A stretch of DNA of 64,000 nucleotides from Chryseosolibacter histidinae (GCF_018598225.1 NZ_JAHESF010000004.1:265015-329014), one strand, 5' to 3'. Counted from the first letter of the stretch, positions 51,363 through 60,244 are shown. Numbers and translations are program-made. Notes: generated from the sequence alone by a model not told the origin.

Positions 51363-52339
51363 GCATACAATTGATCAGGTCCGGCATACTGGACACCATC
51401 CAGGACCAGGGAAGGCACGGTTACAGCAAATGGGGCATCAATCCTTCCGGTACCATGGACCGTTATGCAGCACAGGCCGCCAATATTTTGGTGGGAAATG
51501 CGCTTGACGAGGCTGTGATGGAAATGCATTTTCCCTCCGGCGAATTGTTGTTCACGAGCGATGCCCTCGTCAGCATCACAGGCGCAGATTTCACGCCGTT
51601 GATCAATTCAAAAGCGGTGCCTTTGTGGAAACCCATGGTGGTGAAAAAACATTCTGTGCTCACTTTTCAGCGCAGGCAGTGGGGCTACCGTTGTTACCTG
51701 AGCGTTCGCGGCGGATTTGGGATCACACCATGGCTCGGCAGCCGGAGCACCAACATGAGGATCTCCGCCGGCGGATTCCAGGGCCGGGCGCTGAAGAAAG
51801 ACGATCAGCTGAATTTCCGCCGGCAGCTACCGGGTCCCGAAGCGCATGATGACCTTCGTATCCTTCCATGGCGTGTGAATGCGCAACCTGTCTATCACGA
51901 TATGGGTAGCATCTGCTTCGTTGAAGGCAGGGAGTGGTCGTGGCTCACGTCGGCCTCACAGCAGCAGGTTCTTTCAGACCCCTTCAGCATCGCGCCATCG
52001 TCTGACAGGATGGGCTGTTATCTGCAACATGAGCCACTGGCTGTGCAGCGCACGGAACAGCTTCTGTCGTCGGGCGTGAGCATGGGTACCATCCAGTTGT
52101 TGCCCGCCGGAAAGCTTGTGGTGCTCATGGCCGATCATCAGACCACGGGTGGTTATCCGCGCATCGGTCACATCATCTCGGCGCATCTTCCAAAATTATC
52201 ACAATTGGCACCCCACGAATCGCTGCGCCTCCGTATGATCAGCGTTGCAGATGCCGAAAAAATGTTATTTTCACTTCAACAGGAATTGCGCGCCCTGCAG
52301 CGGGCATGCCTGGACAAACTCAGTGATTATGACCTATAG
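51359..52339 (+). CDS. pxpC: 5-oxoprolinase subunit PxpC (KipA / biotin-dependent carboxyltransferase-like)
   Basis: 326 residues: IRSGILDTIQDQGRHGYSKW, then GTMDRYAAQAANILVGN, YRCYLSVRGGFGITPWLGSR and LPAGKLVVLMADHQTTGGYP. These match PxpC, whose fold is related to the allophanate hydrolase subunit 2 and urea carboxylase. It partners PxpB and PxpA in 5-oxoproline hydrolysis. It overlaps pxpB by 4 bases and pxpA by 11 bases, so the subunits are translationally coupled. Confidence 0.95.
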   Translation: MSIQLIRSGILDTIQDQGRHGYSKWGINPSGTMDRYAAQAANILVGNALDEAVMEMHFPSGELLFTSDALVSITGADFTPLINSKAVPLWKPMVVKKHSVLTFQRRQWGYRCYLSVRGGFGITPWLGSRSTNMRISAGGFQGRALKKDDQLNFRRQLPGPEAHDDLRILPWRVNAQPVYHDMGSICFVEGREWSWLTSASQQQVLSDPFSIAPSSDRMGCYLQHEPLAVQRTEQLLSSGVSMGTIQLLPAGKLVVLMADHQTTGGYPRIGHIISAHLPKLSQLAPHESLRLRMISVADAEKMLFSLQQELRALQRACLDKLSDYDL

Positions 52340-53087
52340 CATCGATCTGAATTGCGATATGGGTGAAAGCTTCGGCGCTTATATCATCGGCCAGGATGAA
52401 GCCCTGATGGAATACGTGTCGTCAGTGAATGTTGCCTGTGGTTTTCATGGTGGCGATCCTGCCGTGATGCGCAGAACGGTGGAGCTTGCTGTGCACAGGA
52501 ACATCGCCATTGGCGCACATCCCGGGTATCCGGACCTGCAGGGCTTTGGGCGGCGCGAGATGAAAGTGTCGCCGCAGGAAGCGTATGACATGGTGCTTTA
52601 CCAGATCGGCGCGTTGTCTGCTTTTGTACATGCTGCCGGGGCCAGGCTGCACCATGTGAAACCACACGGTGCTTTATACAATGCAGCGGCCAAAGATGCT
52701 GCGCTGGCTTCTGCCATTGCCAGGGCGGTGAAAGATGCCGGTAACGATCTTGTTTTCGTTGGGCTGTCAGGAAGTGTTATGATCAGCGAGGCAAGCCGGC
52801 TCGGGTTAAAGACAGCAAGTGAAGTATTTGCAGACAGGTCGTACCAGGATGACGGCACCTTAACGCCGCGTTCTGCACCTGGTGCCATGATCCATGATCC
52901 GGAGCAGGCTGCGCGGCAGGTGCTGCGCATGGTTCAGCATAAGGCAGTGACTTCAGTTTCAGGAAAAGATATTCCGGTGGTGGCGGAGACGGTGTGCATT
53001 CATGGCGATGGCACTGCTGCACTTTCATTTGCCCGCGCCATTGTTCATTTACTCCAACAGCATCATGTCGGCATCAAAACAACTTAA
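52329..53087 (+). CDS. pxpA: 5-oxoprolinase subunit PxpA (LamB/YcsF family)
   Basis: 252 residues from ATG 52329. Motifs: SIDLNCDMGESFGAYIIGQD, VNVACGFHGGDPAVMRRTVE, NIAIGAHPGYPDLQGFGRRE, LHHVKPHGALYNAAAKD and VAETVCIHGDGTAALSFA. These are the conserved metal/substrate-site segments of PxpA (D-N-C-D, G-F-H-G-G, A-H-P-G, K-P-H-G, H-G-D). The earlier in-frame ATG at 52245 is inside pxpC and unneeded. It overlaps pxpC by 11 and the transporter by 23 bases. Confidence 0.95.
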   Translation: MTYSIDLNCDMGESFGAYIIGQDEALMEYVSSVNVACGFHGGDPAVMRRTVELAVHRNIAIGAHPGYPDLQGFGRREMKVSPQEAYDMVLYQIGALSAFVHAAGARLHHVKPHGALYNAAAKDAALASAIARAVKDAGNDLVFVGLSGSVMISEASRLGLKTASEVFADRSYQDDGTLTPRSAPGAMIHDPEQAARQVLRMVQHKAVTSVSGKDIPVVAETVCIHGDGTAALSFARAIVHLLQQHHVGIKTT

Positions 53088-54264
53088 CCGTTCTTCGGTA
53101 CTGCTGGGCTCCGCGTTCCTTATGGCCACCTCCGCCATCGGGCCTGGTTTCATCACGCAGACCACGGTATTCACCGATCAGCTGAAAACCAGCTTCGGAT
53201 TTGTCATTCTCTGCTCCGTTTTGCTCGACATCGTTGTGCAGCTCAACATCTGGCGCATCATCAGCGTCTCAGGCCTGCGCGCACAGGATCTTTCTAACAA
53301 GCTCCTGCCTGGCTCGGGTTATTTGCTGGCCTTCCTGATCGTGATCGGTGGCCTTGCTTTCAACATCGGTAACGTGGCCGGCGCAGCCATGGGCATCCAG
53401 GTGCTGGCCGGGACCGACCTGTGGATTGGCGTGATGATCAGTGTGCTGATCTCGCTCTTCATATTCTGGTACAAGGAAGCCGGAAAAGCGCTCGACCTTT
53501 TTTCAAAAGTGCTGGGTGGTGTGATGATCCTCTTAACGGCCTACATTGCTGTCAGCTCCAACCCGCCACTGGTCAGCACGCTTCATCATACTTTTGTTCC
53601 TGAAGCGATCGACTCATCCGCCATTATCGTGCTCGTGGGCGGCACGGTTGGAGGCTACATCAGTTTTGCCGGCGTGCACCGGTTGCTGGATGCCGGTATC
53701 GTGGGAGAGGGGCATCTTGCCGATGTATCGCGCAGCAGCGTAAAAGCGATCCTGCTGGCTTCGGCTATGCGCATCCTGCTGTTCCTCGCGGCGTTGGGTG
53801 TGGTCATGGCAGGAGCATCGCTTAACCCTTCTAATCCTGCGGCCTCTGTTTTCCAGATCGCAGCAGGTCAGGTGGGGTATCGCGTGTTCGGCATCGTGCT
53901 GTGGTGTGCATCCATCACCTCCGTTGTGGGGTCTGCCTACACGTCTGTATCTTTCCTTCGAACGTTTCACCCGTTCTTTGAAAAAAACTATCAGGGCATC
54001 ATCACTTTTTTTATCGTATCATCGGCGCTGGTGTTTTTAGTGGTGGGAAGGCCCGTCAATGTGCTGATCGTTGTAGGGGCGCTGAATGCATTTATCCTTC
54101 CGGTCTCGCTTGCGCTGATCCTGCTTGCGGTGCGGCAGCGAAAGCTGGTGGGTAGTTATCGTCATCCGTTGTGGATGGAAGTAACAGGATGGATCGTCAC
54201 GCTGGTGCTGGTGGTGATCAGCGTCAAAACAGTGTTGTTCGACCTGGCCAGGCTCTGGGGTTAA
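53065..54264 (+). CDS. NRAMP-family transporter of the pxp operon (YcsG-like)
   Basis: 399 residues, about 11 membrane spans. The start at 53065 overlaps pxpA by 23 bases. TM1 carries ATSAIGPGFITQTTVFTDQ, where true Mn/Fe NRAMPs have D-P-G-N; the Asp and Asn that bind metal are replaced (G-P-G-F). TM6 has AASVFQIAAGQVGY near its end, without the usual M-P-H metal motif. Homologues (YcsG) occur next to kipI/kipA/ycsF in Bacillus. The lost metal ligands and the operon context suggest that it imports 5-oxoproline or an amino-acid-like substrate rather than metal; that is inference. Last gene of the operon. Confidence 0.88.
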   Translation: MSASKQLNRSSVLLGSAFLMATSAIGPGFITQTTVFTDQLKTSFGFVILCSVLLDIVVQLNIWRIISVSGLRAQDLSNKLLPGSGYLLAFLIVIGGLAFNIGNVAGAAMGIQVLAGTDLWIGVMISVLISLFIFWYKEAGKALDLFSKVLGGVMILLTAYIAVSSNPPLVSTLHHTFVPEAIDSSAIIVLVGGTVGGYISFAGVHRLLDAGIVGEGHLADVSRSSVKAILLASAMRILLFLAALGVVMAGASLNPSNPAASVFQIAAGQVGYRVFGIVLWCASITSVVGSAYTSVSFLRTFHPFFEKNYQGIITFFIVSSALVFLVVGRPVNVLIVVGALNAFILPVSLALILLAVRQRKLVGSYRHPLWMEVTGWIVTLVLVVISVKTVLFDLARLWG

Positions 54265-54506
54265 AATGTGGGCATTTGAGCGTATGCACTGCGTTGCGGC
54301 TTGCGATCAACGGTATCGCCACTTATGTAATAATGATGTAAGTTTTTATTTTAAAAGCAGGTATTATACGTGGGCAATTTTTTTAATTTTAAATTAGCCC
54401 ATCACTACATTGCTGTCAATTAACGTTGGCGGCAACACGATTCTGGAGGTAATGTTTTTTTGTTGGCTTAATTAACAACTGCCATTTTTTGGTGTTGTAG
54501 TCTATC

Positions 54507-54791
54507 ATGCTTGAATTTTACTTCGATAAACAGATCCCGATCGGATTTTTACTCGCTTTAGCTGGTCTTTCTTGGCTGGCGGCTTCTTCTTACTTAATTA
54601 TGAAAGCGCTGGTGCAAAGCAACCGCGCGATGTTGCGTTCACAGGTTCTTTACTCCATAAGGCTGGCAGAGATCCCTGCCGTTTGCTTACACTGTCCCGC
54701 ACGCTCTTTTCAGGAACAACTTTTTTATTTCACAATTCTCAATAATGATGGAAAACAACAATGCAGTAGAGATCCTTTTGGTAGAAGATAA
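54507..54791 (+). CDS. Possible small membrane protein (doubtful)
   Basis: 94 residues, of which the first ~40 look like a genuine membrane helix with flanks ([20 protein letters not shown]). The remainder lacks protein character and overlaps the next gene by 47 bases in another frame. Upstream (54265-54506) there are an inverted repeat GGGCAATTT / AAATTAGCCC and A/T-rich DNA. It may be a real short protein, a frameshifted remnant or a chance frame. Confidence 0.35.
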   Translation: MLEFYFDKQIPIGFLLALAGLSWLAASSYLIMKALVQSNRAMLRSQVLYSIRLAEIPAVCLHCPARSFQEQLFYFTILNNDGKQQCSRDPFGRR

Positions 54792-55179
54792 TCCTGATGA
54801 CGCGGGGCTGACCATTCGTGCGCTGAAAAAGCACAACCTGGCCAATAACCTGCTGCACCTTCAGGATGGGGAGGAAGCCCTCGATTTTCTTTTCTCCGAG
54901 AAAACGACGGGTATCCCGAAGGTGATCCTGCTCGACCTGAAAATGCCCAAGATAGACGGCATCGAAGTGCTGCGAAAGATCAAGTCCGACGATCGCAAAA
55001 AGATCATCCCCGTTGTTGTGCTCACCTCTTCCAAAGAAGAACGTGATATCGTAGAATCTTATAAGCTGGGCGTCAATGCCTATATCGTTAAACCTGTTGA
55101 TTTTGATAAGTTCGTAAAGGCCATCTCTGAAATCGGTTTTTTCTGGTTGTTGCTGAACCAACCACCGAAACACACATAA
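54745..55179 (+). CDS. Single-domain response regulator (Rcp1-like)
   Basis: 144 residues: [12 protein letters not shown] acidic pocket, phospho-acceptor Asp in [13 protein letters not shown] (~residue 62), T-S in [11 protein letters not shown] and Lys in [11 protein letters not shown]. The full set of receiver residues is present and no output domain follows. It is the most canonical of the three single-domain regulators here. It lies 17 bases upstream of a receiver-kinase hybrid and, through it, an ADP-ribosylglycohydrolase, all on the same strand with tight or overlapping spacing; a single operon is likely. Confidence 0.94.
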   Translation: MMENNNAVEILLVEDNPDDAGLTIRALKKHNLANNLLHLQDGEEALDFLFSEKTTGIPKVILLDLKMPKIDGIEVLRKIKSDDRKKIIPVVVLTSSKEERDIVESYKLGVNAYIVKPVDFDKFVKAISEIGFFWLLLNQPPKHT

Positions 55180-55196
55180 CGATTTTAAAGTTGGCT

Positions 55197-56345
55197 ATGG
55201 AAAAAGTACTGAAAATACTCATGCTTGAAGACCTTCAGGACGATGTGGGATTGATCGAACGTACACTGCGTAAACAGGGTATCTCCTTCACCACCCGGCG
55301 GGTTGACACCAAGGAAGAATTCACGGCAGCCTTGTCAGCATTTGCACCGGATGTGATCCTGTCGGACCATGCATTGCCACAGTTCAACTCGCTGGAAGCG
55401 CTCCACATCTGCCAGGAGCTGGCACTGAACGTTCCCTTCATTCTCGTCACCGGCACCGTGTCTGAAGAATTCGCCGTGAACTGCCTCAAGCAAGGCGCTG
55501 ATGACTACGTACTGAAATCAAATATGGTAAGGCTGCCTTCCGCGATTCAAAACGCCTTGCGGCAGCGGCACCTGGAAAATAAAAGGCGAAATGCAGAGCT
55601 TACCCTAAGGAACCAGAACCAGGAGCTCGTGAAGATCAACAAGGAGCTCGACAGCTTCGTGTACAGTGTTTCGCATAACCTGCGCGCCCCGCTGATGTCT
55701 GTGCTCGGACTCATCAACCTGGTGCAGATCGAGAACCAGAAGCATGATCAGGGCCTCGGTCATTACTTTACGATGATGCAGACCAGCATCCACAAACTTG
55801 ACGATACCCTGAAAGAGATCCTGGACTATTCCCGAAACGCGCGCAGTGAAGTGAGCGTTGGGCCGGTAGACCTCGAGCGGATCATTGAAGATAGCTTCGA
55901 AAGGTTGCGGTATGTTGAAGGATCGGAACAGATCAGCAAGAACGTGACGGTCGAAAGCTCCATGCCCTTGCATTCGGATGCTTACAGGTTATCGGTGATC
56001 CTGAATAACCTGGTCTCAAATGCTATTAAATACCGCGATGAGAACAAGGCCAGCAAGGTTGCCATTCATGCATCCGTAAACGCCACCCAGGCCGAGATCA
56101 CGTTCAGTGACAATGGTATTGGCATCCCCGATGAATTTCTTCCCAAGATCTTCGATATGTTCTTCAGGGCCACAGAACGCAGTGAAGGCGCGGGCCTGGG
56201 CCTGTACATCGTAAAAGAGACCGTCGACAAACTTCATGGCACCATTCATGTGAACTCATCACCCGATGAGGGCACAACTTTTTACATTAAAGTGCCAAAC
56301 ATGAAGACTCCGCTAAAGGTACCCCGGGCGGAGACTACCGGATGA
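55197..56345 (+). CDS. Receiver-histidine kinase hybrid (REC-HisKA-HATPase_c), paralogue of 47574
   Basis: 382 residues from ATG 55197. Receiver (LMLEDLQDDVGLIERTL, PDVILSDHALPQFNSLEALH, VPFILVTGTVSEEFAVN, QGADDYVLKSNMVRL), linker with RNQNQELVKINKELDSF, HisKA (VYSVSHNLRAPLMSVLGLIN) and HATPase_c (LVSNAIKYRDE, FSDNGIGIPDEFLPKIFDMF, GAGLGLYIVKETVDKLHG). It shares the same domain order and long identical runs with the protein at 47574, indicating duplication. It ends in an ATGA overlap with the ADP-ribosylglycohydrolase gene. The adjacent single-domain regulator may exchange phosphate with it. Confidence 0.94.
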   Translation: MEKVLKILMLEDLQDDVGLIERTLRKQGISFTTRRVDTKEEFTAALSAFAPDVILSDHALPQFNSLEALHICQELALNVPFILVTGTVSEEFAVNCLKQGADDYVLKSNMVRLPSAIQNALRQRHLENKRRNAELTLRNQNQELVKINKELDSFVYSVSHNLRAPLMSVLGLINLVQIENQKHDQGLGHYFTMMQTSIHKLDDTLKEILDYSRNARSEVSVGPVDLERIIEDSFERLRYVEGSEQISKNVTVESSMPLHSDAYRLSVILNNLVSNAIKYRDENKASKVAIHASVNATQAEITFSDNGIGIPDEFLPKIFDMFFRATERSEGAGLGLYIVKETVDKLHGTIHVNSSPDEGTTFYIKVPNMKTPLKVPRAETTG

Positions 56346-57862
56346 AACATCTTACTTGGCTTGCACTTTTTCTGCTGATCCAGGCAGCCCCGCCAGCTGA
56401 CAAGGATACTGTTTTAATTTCTCTCACCAGGGAAGGTCTGCGCGACAAGATCATGGGCGGATGGGCCGGGCAAACCATAGGCGTAACATTCGGAGGGCCA
56501 ACGGAATTCCGTTTCAATGGAACGATGATGCAGGAATACCAGAAAATAGACTGGCACGATGGCTACCTGAAAGAGACCTTTGAAAAGAACCCCGGATTGT
56601 ACGATGACCTTTACATGGACCTTACTTTTGTGGAGGTGTTTGAAAAGGAAGGAATCAATGCACCGGCGACATCTTTCGCCAAAGCTTACGCCGAAGCGGG
56701 ATACATGCTCTGGCATGCCAATCAGGCAGGGCGTTACAACATTCTTCATGGCATCGATCCGCCTGCCTCGGGTCACTGGCTCAACAATCCCCATGCGGAT
56801 GACATCGATTTTCAGATAGAAGCCGATTTCGCCGGGCTTATGTGTCCCGGTATGCCGCAAAGCGCTTCGCAGATCTGCGATAAGGTGGGGCACATCATGA
56901 ACTATGGCGATGGATACTACGGCGGACTCTACATTGCCAACCTGTATGCGCTGGCGTTCACCAGCAACAAGATGGGACACATTGTTCGCGAAGCCATCAA
57001 AAGTATTCCGGAACGGAGCACATTTCACCAATGCATCAGGGACGTGATCCGGTGGCATCATCAGTATCCTGGCGACTGGAAGCGAACCTGGTTCGAGATC
57101 CAGAAACGCTGGGCGGAAGATATCGGCTGCCCTGACGGAGTCTACAGCGTGTTCGACATCGACGCCAAGCTGAACGCGGCCTATGTAACGCTTGGCCTGC
57201 TGTACGGAGAAGGCGACTTCACAAAAACAATGGAGATCACCACACGCGCCGGCCAGGACTCGGATTGCAATCCTTCATCGGCGGGTGGTATCCTGGGCGT
57301 TGTGCTGGGTTATCAAAATATTCCTGATCTCTGGAAAGCAGGCCTCAAAGACATCGAAGGTCTGGATTTCAAGTATACCACCATGTCGCTGAACGATGCG
57401 TACGAGGCCAGCTTCAGGCAGGCATTGAGCATGATCAGCGAGAACGGAGGGAAGGTGAGGAATGGCAATGTGGTGATCAATGTTCAAAAGCCTGTTACCG
57501 CAAAATGGGAACGCAGCTTCGAAGGACATTTTCCCATAGAAAAAAGGTGGCTTGAGAACAAGGTCATTGAAGATTCGTTCGAATTTGATTTTGAAGGTAT
57601 CGGTTTTGTACTGCGCGGTGAAGCTGCACCCTGGAACAGCACTTCAGATCATGTGATCCACGCAGAGCTTTATCTCAACAACAAGTTCGTTGAAAAAGCA
57701 GCGCTTCCAGCAAGTTTCACCACACGCAGGTCTGAGCTGTTCTGGAAATATCAGCTGCCACACAAAAAACATCACGTGAAGATCAAAGTGCTCAATCCCT
57801 CACCAGCGCATCCCCTGCGGGTCACGGATGTGGTGGTGTATGATGTGAGGAGCGATCGTTGA
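56342..57862 (+). CDS. Exported ADP-ribosylglycohydrolase-family protein
   Basis: 506 residues with a signal peptide (LTWLALFLLIQAAPPADK). The ADP-ribosylglycohydrolase domain (~30-370) has DKIMGGWAGQTIGVTFGGPT, YDDLYMDLTFVEVFEKEG, EADFAGLMCPGMPQSASQIC, GHIMNYGDGYYGGLYIANLY and AGQDSDCNPSSAGGILGVVL; the D-D and D-S-D stretches correspond to the dinuclear Mg site. The last ~120 residues form a separate beta domain (IGFVLRGEAAPWNSTSDHVI, HAELYLNN). Export is unexpected for a nucleotide-type enzyme, and secreted Bacteroidota members may act on other glycosides. The start overlaps the preceding receiver-kinase (ATGA). Heptad element B2 starts 2 bases after the stop. Confidence 0.9.
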   Translation: MKHLTWLALFLLIQAAPPADKDTVLISLTREGLRDKIMGGWAGQTIGVTFGGPTEFRFNGTMMQEYQKIDWHDGYLKETFEKNPGLYDDLYMDLTFVEVFEKEGINAPATSFAKAYAEAGYMLWHANQAGRYNILHGIDPPASGHWLNNPHADDIDFQIEADFAGLMCPGMPQSASQICDKVGHIMNYGDGYYGGLYIANLYALAFTSNKMGHIVREAIKSIPERSTFHQCIRDVIRWHHQYPGDWKRTWFEIQKRWAEDIGCPDGVYSVFDIDAKLNAAYVTLGLLYGEGDFTKTMEITTRAGQDSDCNPSSAGGILGVVLGYQNIPDLWKAGLKDIEGLDFKYTTMSLNDAYEASFRQALSMISENGGKVRNGNVVINVQKPVTAKWERSFEGHFPIEKRWLENKVIEDSFEFDFEGIGFVLRGEAAPWNSTSDHVIHAELYLNNKFVEKAALPASFTTRRSELFWKYQLPHKKHHVKIKVLNPSPAHPLRVTDVVVYDVRSDR

Positions 57863-57863
57863 T

Positions 57864-58017
57864 CAGTAGGCAGTAGGCAAAAAAGCAATAGGCAAAGGGT
57901 GGTCAAGACTGGCAAAGGCAATTTCTTAAGTAGATTTTGAAACAGTGTTCGCAATGTCGTGGAGTACTGTTGCCTACTGCGCCCGATTTATCGGGCTTTG
58001 TCTACTGCCTACTAGGC
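57864..58017. repeat. Heptad inverted-repeat element B2 (word CAGTAGG)
   Basis: CAGTAGG, CAGTAGG and CAATAGG words on the left (57864-57893) are inverted on the right (CCTACTG, ending ~58014). The right arm carries the same CCCGAT-TT-ATCGGG hairpin as B1. The spacer shares TTTGAAACAGT and CGTGGA with B1, so the two are related copies 26 kb apart. It lies between convergent genes. Confidence 0.9.
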
Positions 58018-58018
58018 A

Positions 58019-60133
58019 CTATCCTCCTGTCGAAGAAGCTTCCAGAATTTCAATCTCGGTTCTGCGGTTGATCTCGCGGCCTTCAGCTTCGTCGTCGTTG
58101 GACACCAGCGGGCGCTCGGAGCCGAAACCTTTTGCAGCTACGCGCCCTGCTTCAATACCTTTGTTAACAAGATACTGAACAACTGACTCGGCACGTTGCA
58201 GCGAAAGGGTCATGTTGGTGGCGGCGTTACCGGTATTGTCGGTGTGACCGTTGATCTGCACTTTCAGGTGTGCGTTCGTGGAAAGCAGCTCCCTGATGTT
58301 TTCAAGTTCGGCAATGGACTCCTGTTTCAGGTCAGACTTGCCCACATCAAAAAAGATGTTCTTCAATACCACCTTCGAACCCACTTCTGCCTTCACCATC
58401 AAAATGTGTGTATCGATCTCCTGGTATTCGGCAAACTCCGGCAGGTTGAAGTTGATGGAGTTGAAGAGGTATCCCGCCTTTTCAGTGGCCACACCGTAGT
58501 TTCCGCCGTGGGGAATAACAAGCTCGAAGTCGCCGGTAGACGCATTGGAGCTGATCTTCGCCACCACGCGCCCTGTTTCGTTTTCAACCAGCGAGATCAC
58601 GGCATTGAGTGGCGCAGCGGTGGTCTCGTCTATCACCTTTCCCTTGAGCACGGTCACCACTTTCAAATCCCTTTTCTGCTGCAGCATGGGGTCGACAAAG
58701 TCTTCCGTTTTTGGCTCAGTCACCGGGGGAGGTGTGCTGACAATTTCTTTCTTCGGCTCTTCTTTCTTCGGCTCAGGCTCCTGTACCGGAGGCGCTACCG
58801 CTACAGTTTCTTTTTTGGGTTCGATGATCTCGGGCTGAAGGCTGGCCATCACCACCGGCGGCGTTGCAACCTTGGGTGGTGGATCGTTGAACTTGATCTC
58901 ATAGATGTCGGCGCTGCCCAATCCTTCTTCGCGCAACGCAGAGTAGTATCCGGTTTTTTTATCGGCTGAAATCGTGAAGAACCCATCGTACTCAATGGAG
59001 TTGATGGGGGACCCCAGGTTGACGGGTTTCGTCCATTTGCCGTTCACAAATTCGCTTTTGAAAATATCGTTGCTGCCCATGGTGGGGTGGCCATCGGAAG
59101 AAAAGTATAACGTTACGCCGTCAGGGTGAATGAAGGGAGAATCTTCATGATACGGTGTGTTGATGGTGGGGCCCAGGTTCACAGCTTTTCCCCAGTTGCC
59201 TTTCGCGTCGAGCTCGCTCACGTAGATGTCGAGCTCACCCCGTCCGCCGGGGCGGTTGCTGGTGAAATATAATTTTTTGCCGTCGGCAGAAATAGAAGCC
59301 GAAGTTTCCCAGAAGAGCGGTGTGTTGATATTCTTGTTCAACGGCACAGGTTTAGACCACTCGCCGTTCTCCAGCGTGGAGGTAAAGATATCGCCTGCAC
59401 CTTCTTCATAATACAGGAACAGTGTTTTGCCATCAGGTGAAAGTGACGCTGCAGCATCGTTGAATTTGATGTTGATGTTCTCGCTGATCTTTGTCGGAGT
59501 CCCCCATCCGTAAGCGTTCTTATGGGCAATGTAGATATCTTCGAAATTGGTGGAGCTTTTGATCTTGTATTCGTCCGTAGACCGGTTCGAGGTGAAGATC
59601 ATGGTTTTTCCATCGTTGCTCACCAGGGGTGAATATTCGTGAAAGTTGGAGTTCAAGGTGCTGCCCACGTTGGTAATGGTCACGTAGGCCGGGTGCTGTG
59701 CCAGAGAATCACCGATCTCGCATTCGGCGATCTTTTGCGTGGCGATCTCGATGAGCTTTTTATTTTTTCTTTTGAACGTGGTATAGTGCTCGATGGCCTT
59801 GGCGTACTGGTGGGCGTTCTGGTAAGCCATGCCCAGGTGATAGTCGATGTCTTCATCCACTTCCGGTTTTGTGCGGTAGGCTTTTTCAAGGTAGGTAACA
59901 GCTTTCCCCTTTTTTTCGCCGTGGAGGTATGAGATGCCCACCCTGAAATTGGTGTTGGGGTCGTTGGCGTCGAGCTTCAGCGCTTCGAGGTATTGCAGCA
60001 GAGCGTTTTCAAAATCCTTCTTGGCAAAATACTTGTCGCCTTTATCCAAATAGTCTTTGAGACTTTGCGCCTGTACAACACAGCACAAAGCCAGCATGAA
60101 TATGGCCAAGACGTAAAACTGCCTTTTCCTCAT
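58019..60133 (-). CDS. PorE-like outer-membrane protein (TPR / PD40 propeller / CRD / OmpA)
   Basis: 704 residues. Signal peptide (VLAIFMLALCCVVQAQ), TPR repeats (~24-140: GDKYFAKKDFENALLQYLEA, GKAVTYLEKAYRTKPE), a WD40/PD40-type propeller (~165-410, repeated TLYFSSDGHPTMGSNDIFKS-like blades), a Pro/Glu/Lys-rich linker, a carboxypeptidase-regulatory-like domain (~490-575) and an OmpA peptidoglycan-binding domain (~590-700: VQINGHTDNTGNAATNMTLS, RVAAKGFGSERPLVSND). This order is that of the T9SS component PorE, which anchors the secretion ring to peptidoglycan. Several paralogues usually exist per genome, so identity with PorE itself is likely but unproved. The T9SS-dependent amylase at 29538 needs such a system. 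Confidence 0.85.
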   Translation of the reverse strand: MRKRQFYVLAIFMLALCCVVQAQSLKDYLDKGDKYFAKKDFENALLQYLEALKLDANDPNTNFRVGISYLHGEKKGKAVTYLEKAYRTKPEVDEDIDYHLGMAYQNAHQYAKAIEHYTTFKRKNKKLIEIATQKIAECEIGDSLAQHPAYVTITNVGSTLNSNFHEYSPLVSNDGKTMIFTSNRSTDEYKIKSSTNFEDIYIAHKNAYGWGTPTKISENINIKFNDAAASLSPDGKTLFLYYEEGAGDIFTSTLENGEWSKPVPLNKNINTPLFWETSASISADGKKLYFTSNRPGGRGELDIYVSELDAKGNWGKAVNLGPTINTPYHEDSPFIHPDGVTLYFSSDGHPTMGSNDIFKSEFVNGKWTKPVNLGSPINSIEYDGFFTISADKKTGYYSALREEGLGSADIYEIKFNDPPPKVATPPVVMASLQPEIIEPKKETVAVAPPVQEPEPKKEEPKKEIVSTPPPVTEPKTEDFVDPMLQQKRDLKVVTVLKGKVIDETTAAPLNAVISLVENETGRVVAKISSNASTGDFELVIPHGGNYGVATEKAGYLFNSINFNLPEFAEYQEIDTHILMVKAEVGSKVVLKNIFFDVGKSDLKQESIAELENIRELLSTNAHLKVQINGHTDNTGNAATNMTLSLQRAESVVQYLVNKGIEAGRVAAKGFGSERPLVSNDDEAEGREINRRTEIEILEASSTGG

Positions 60134-60244
60134 AGGTGGCGGGCTCCTGATGAATTGGAATTAGTGATGAAATTTCAATGGATTAAATGCCAGAGACAAG
60201 CCGAAACGGGACCGTGTGACATTGGTGTAAGGAAACTTCTTGTT

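Noticed and set aside
31867..58017. B1/B2 considered as insertion-sequence remnants
   Set aside because: No transposase fragment and no target-site duplication is visible; they are ~150 bases with heptad arms. A non-autonomous mobile origin remains possible but unproved.
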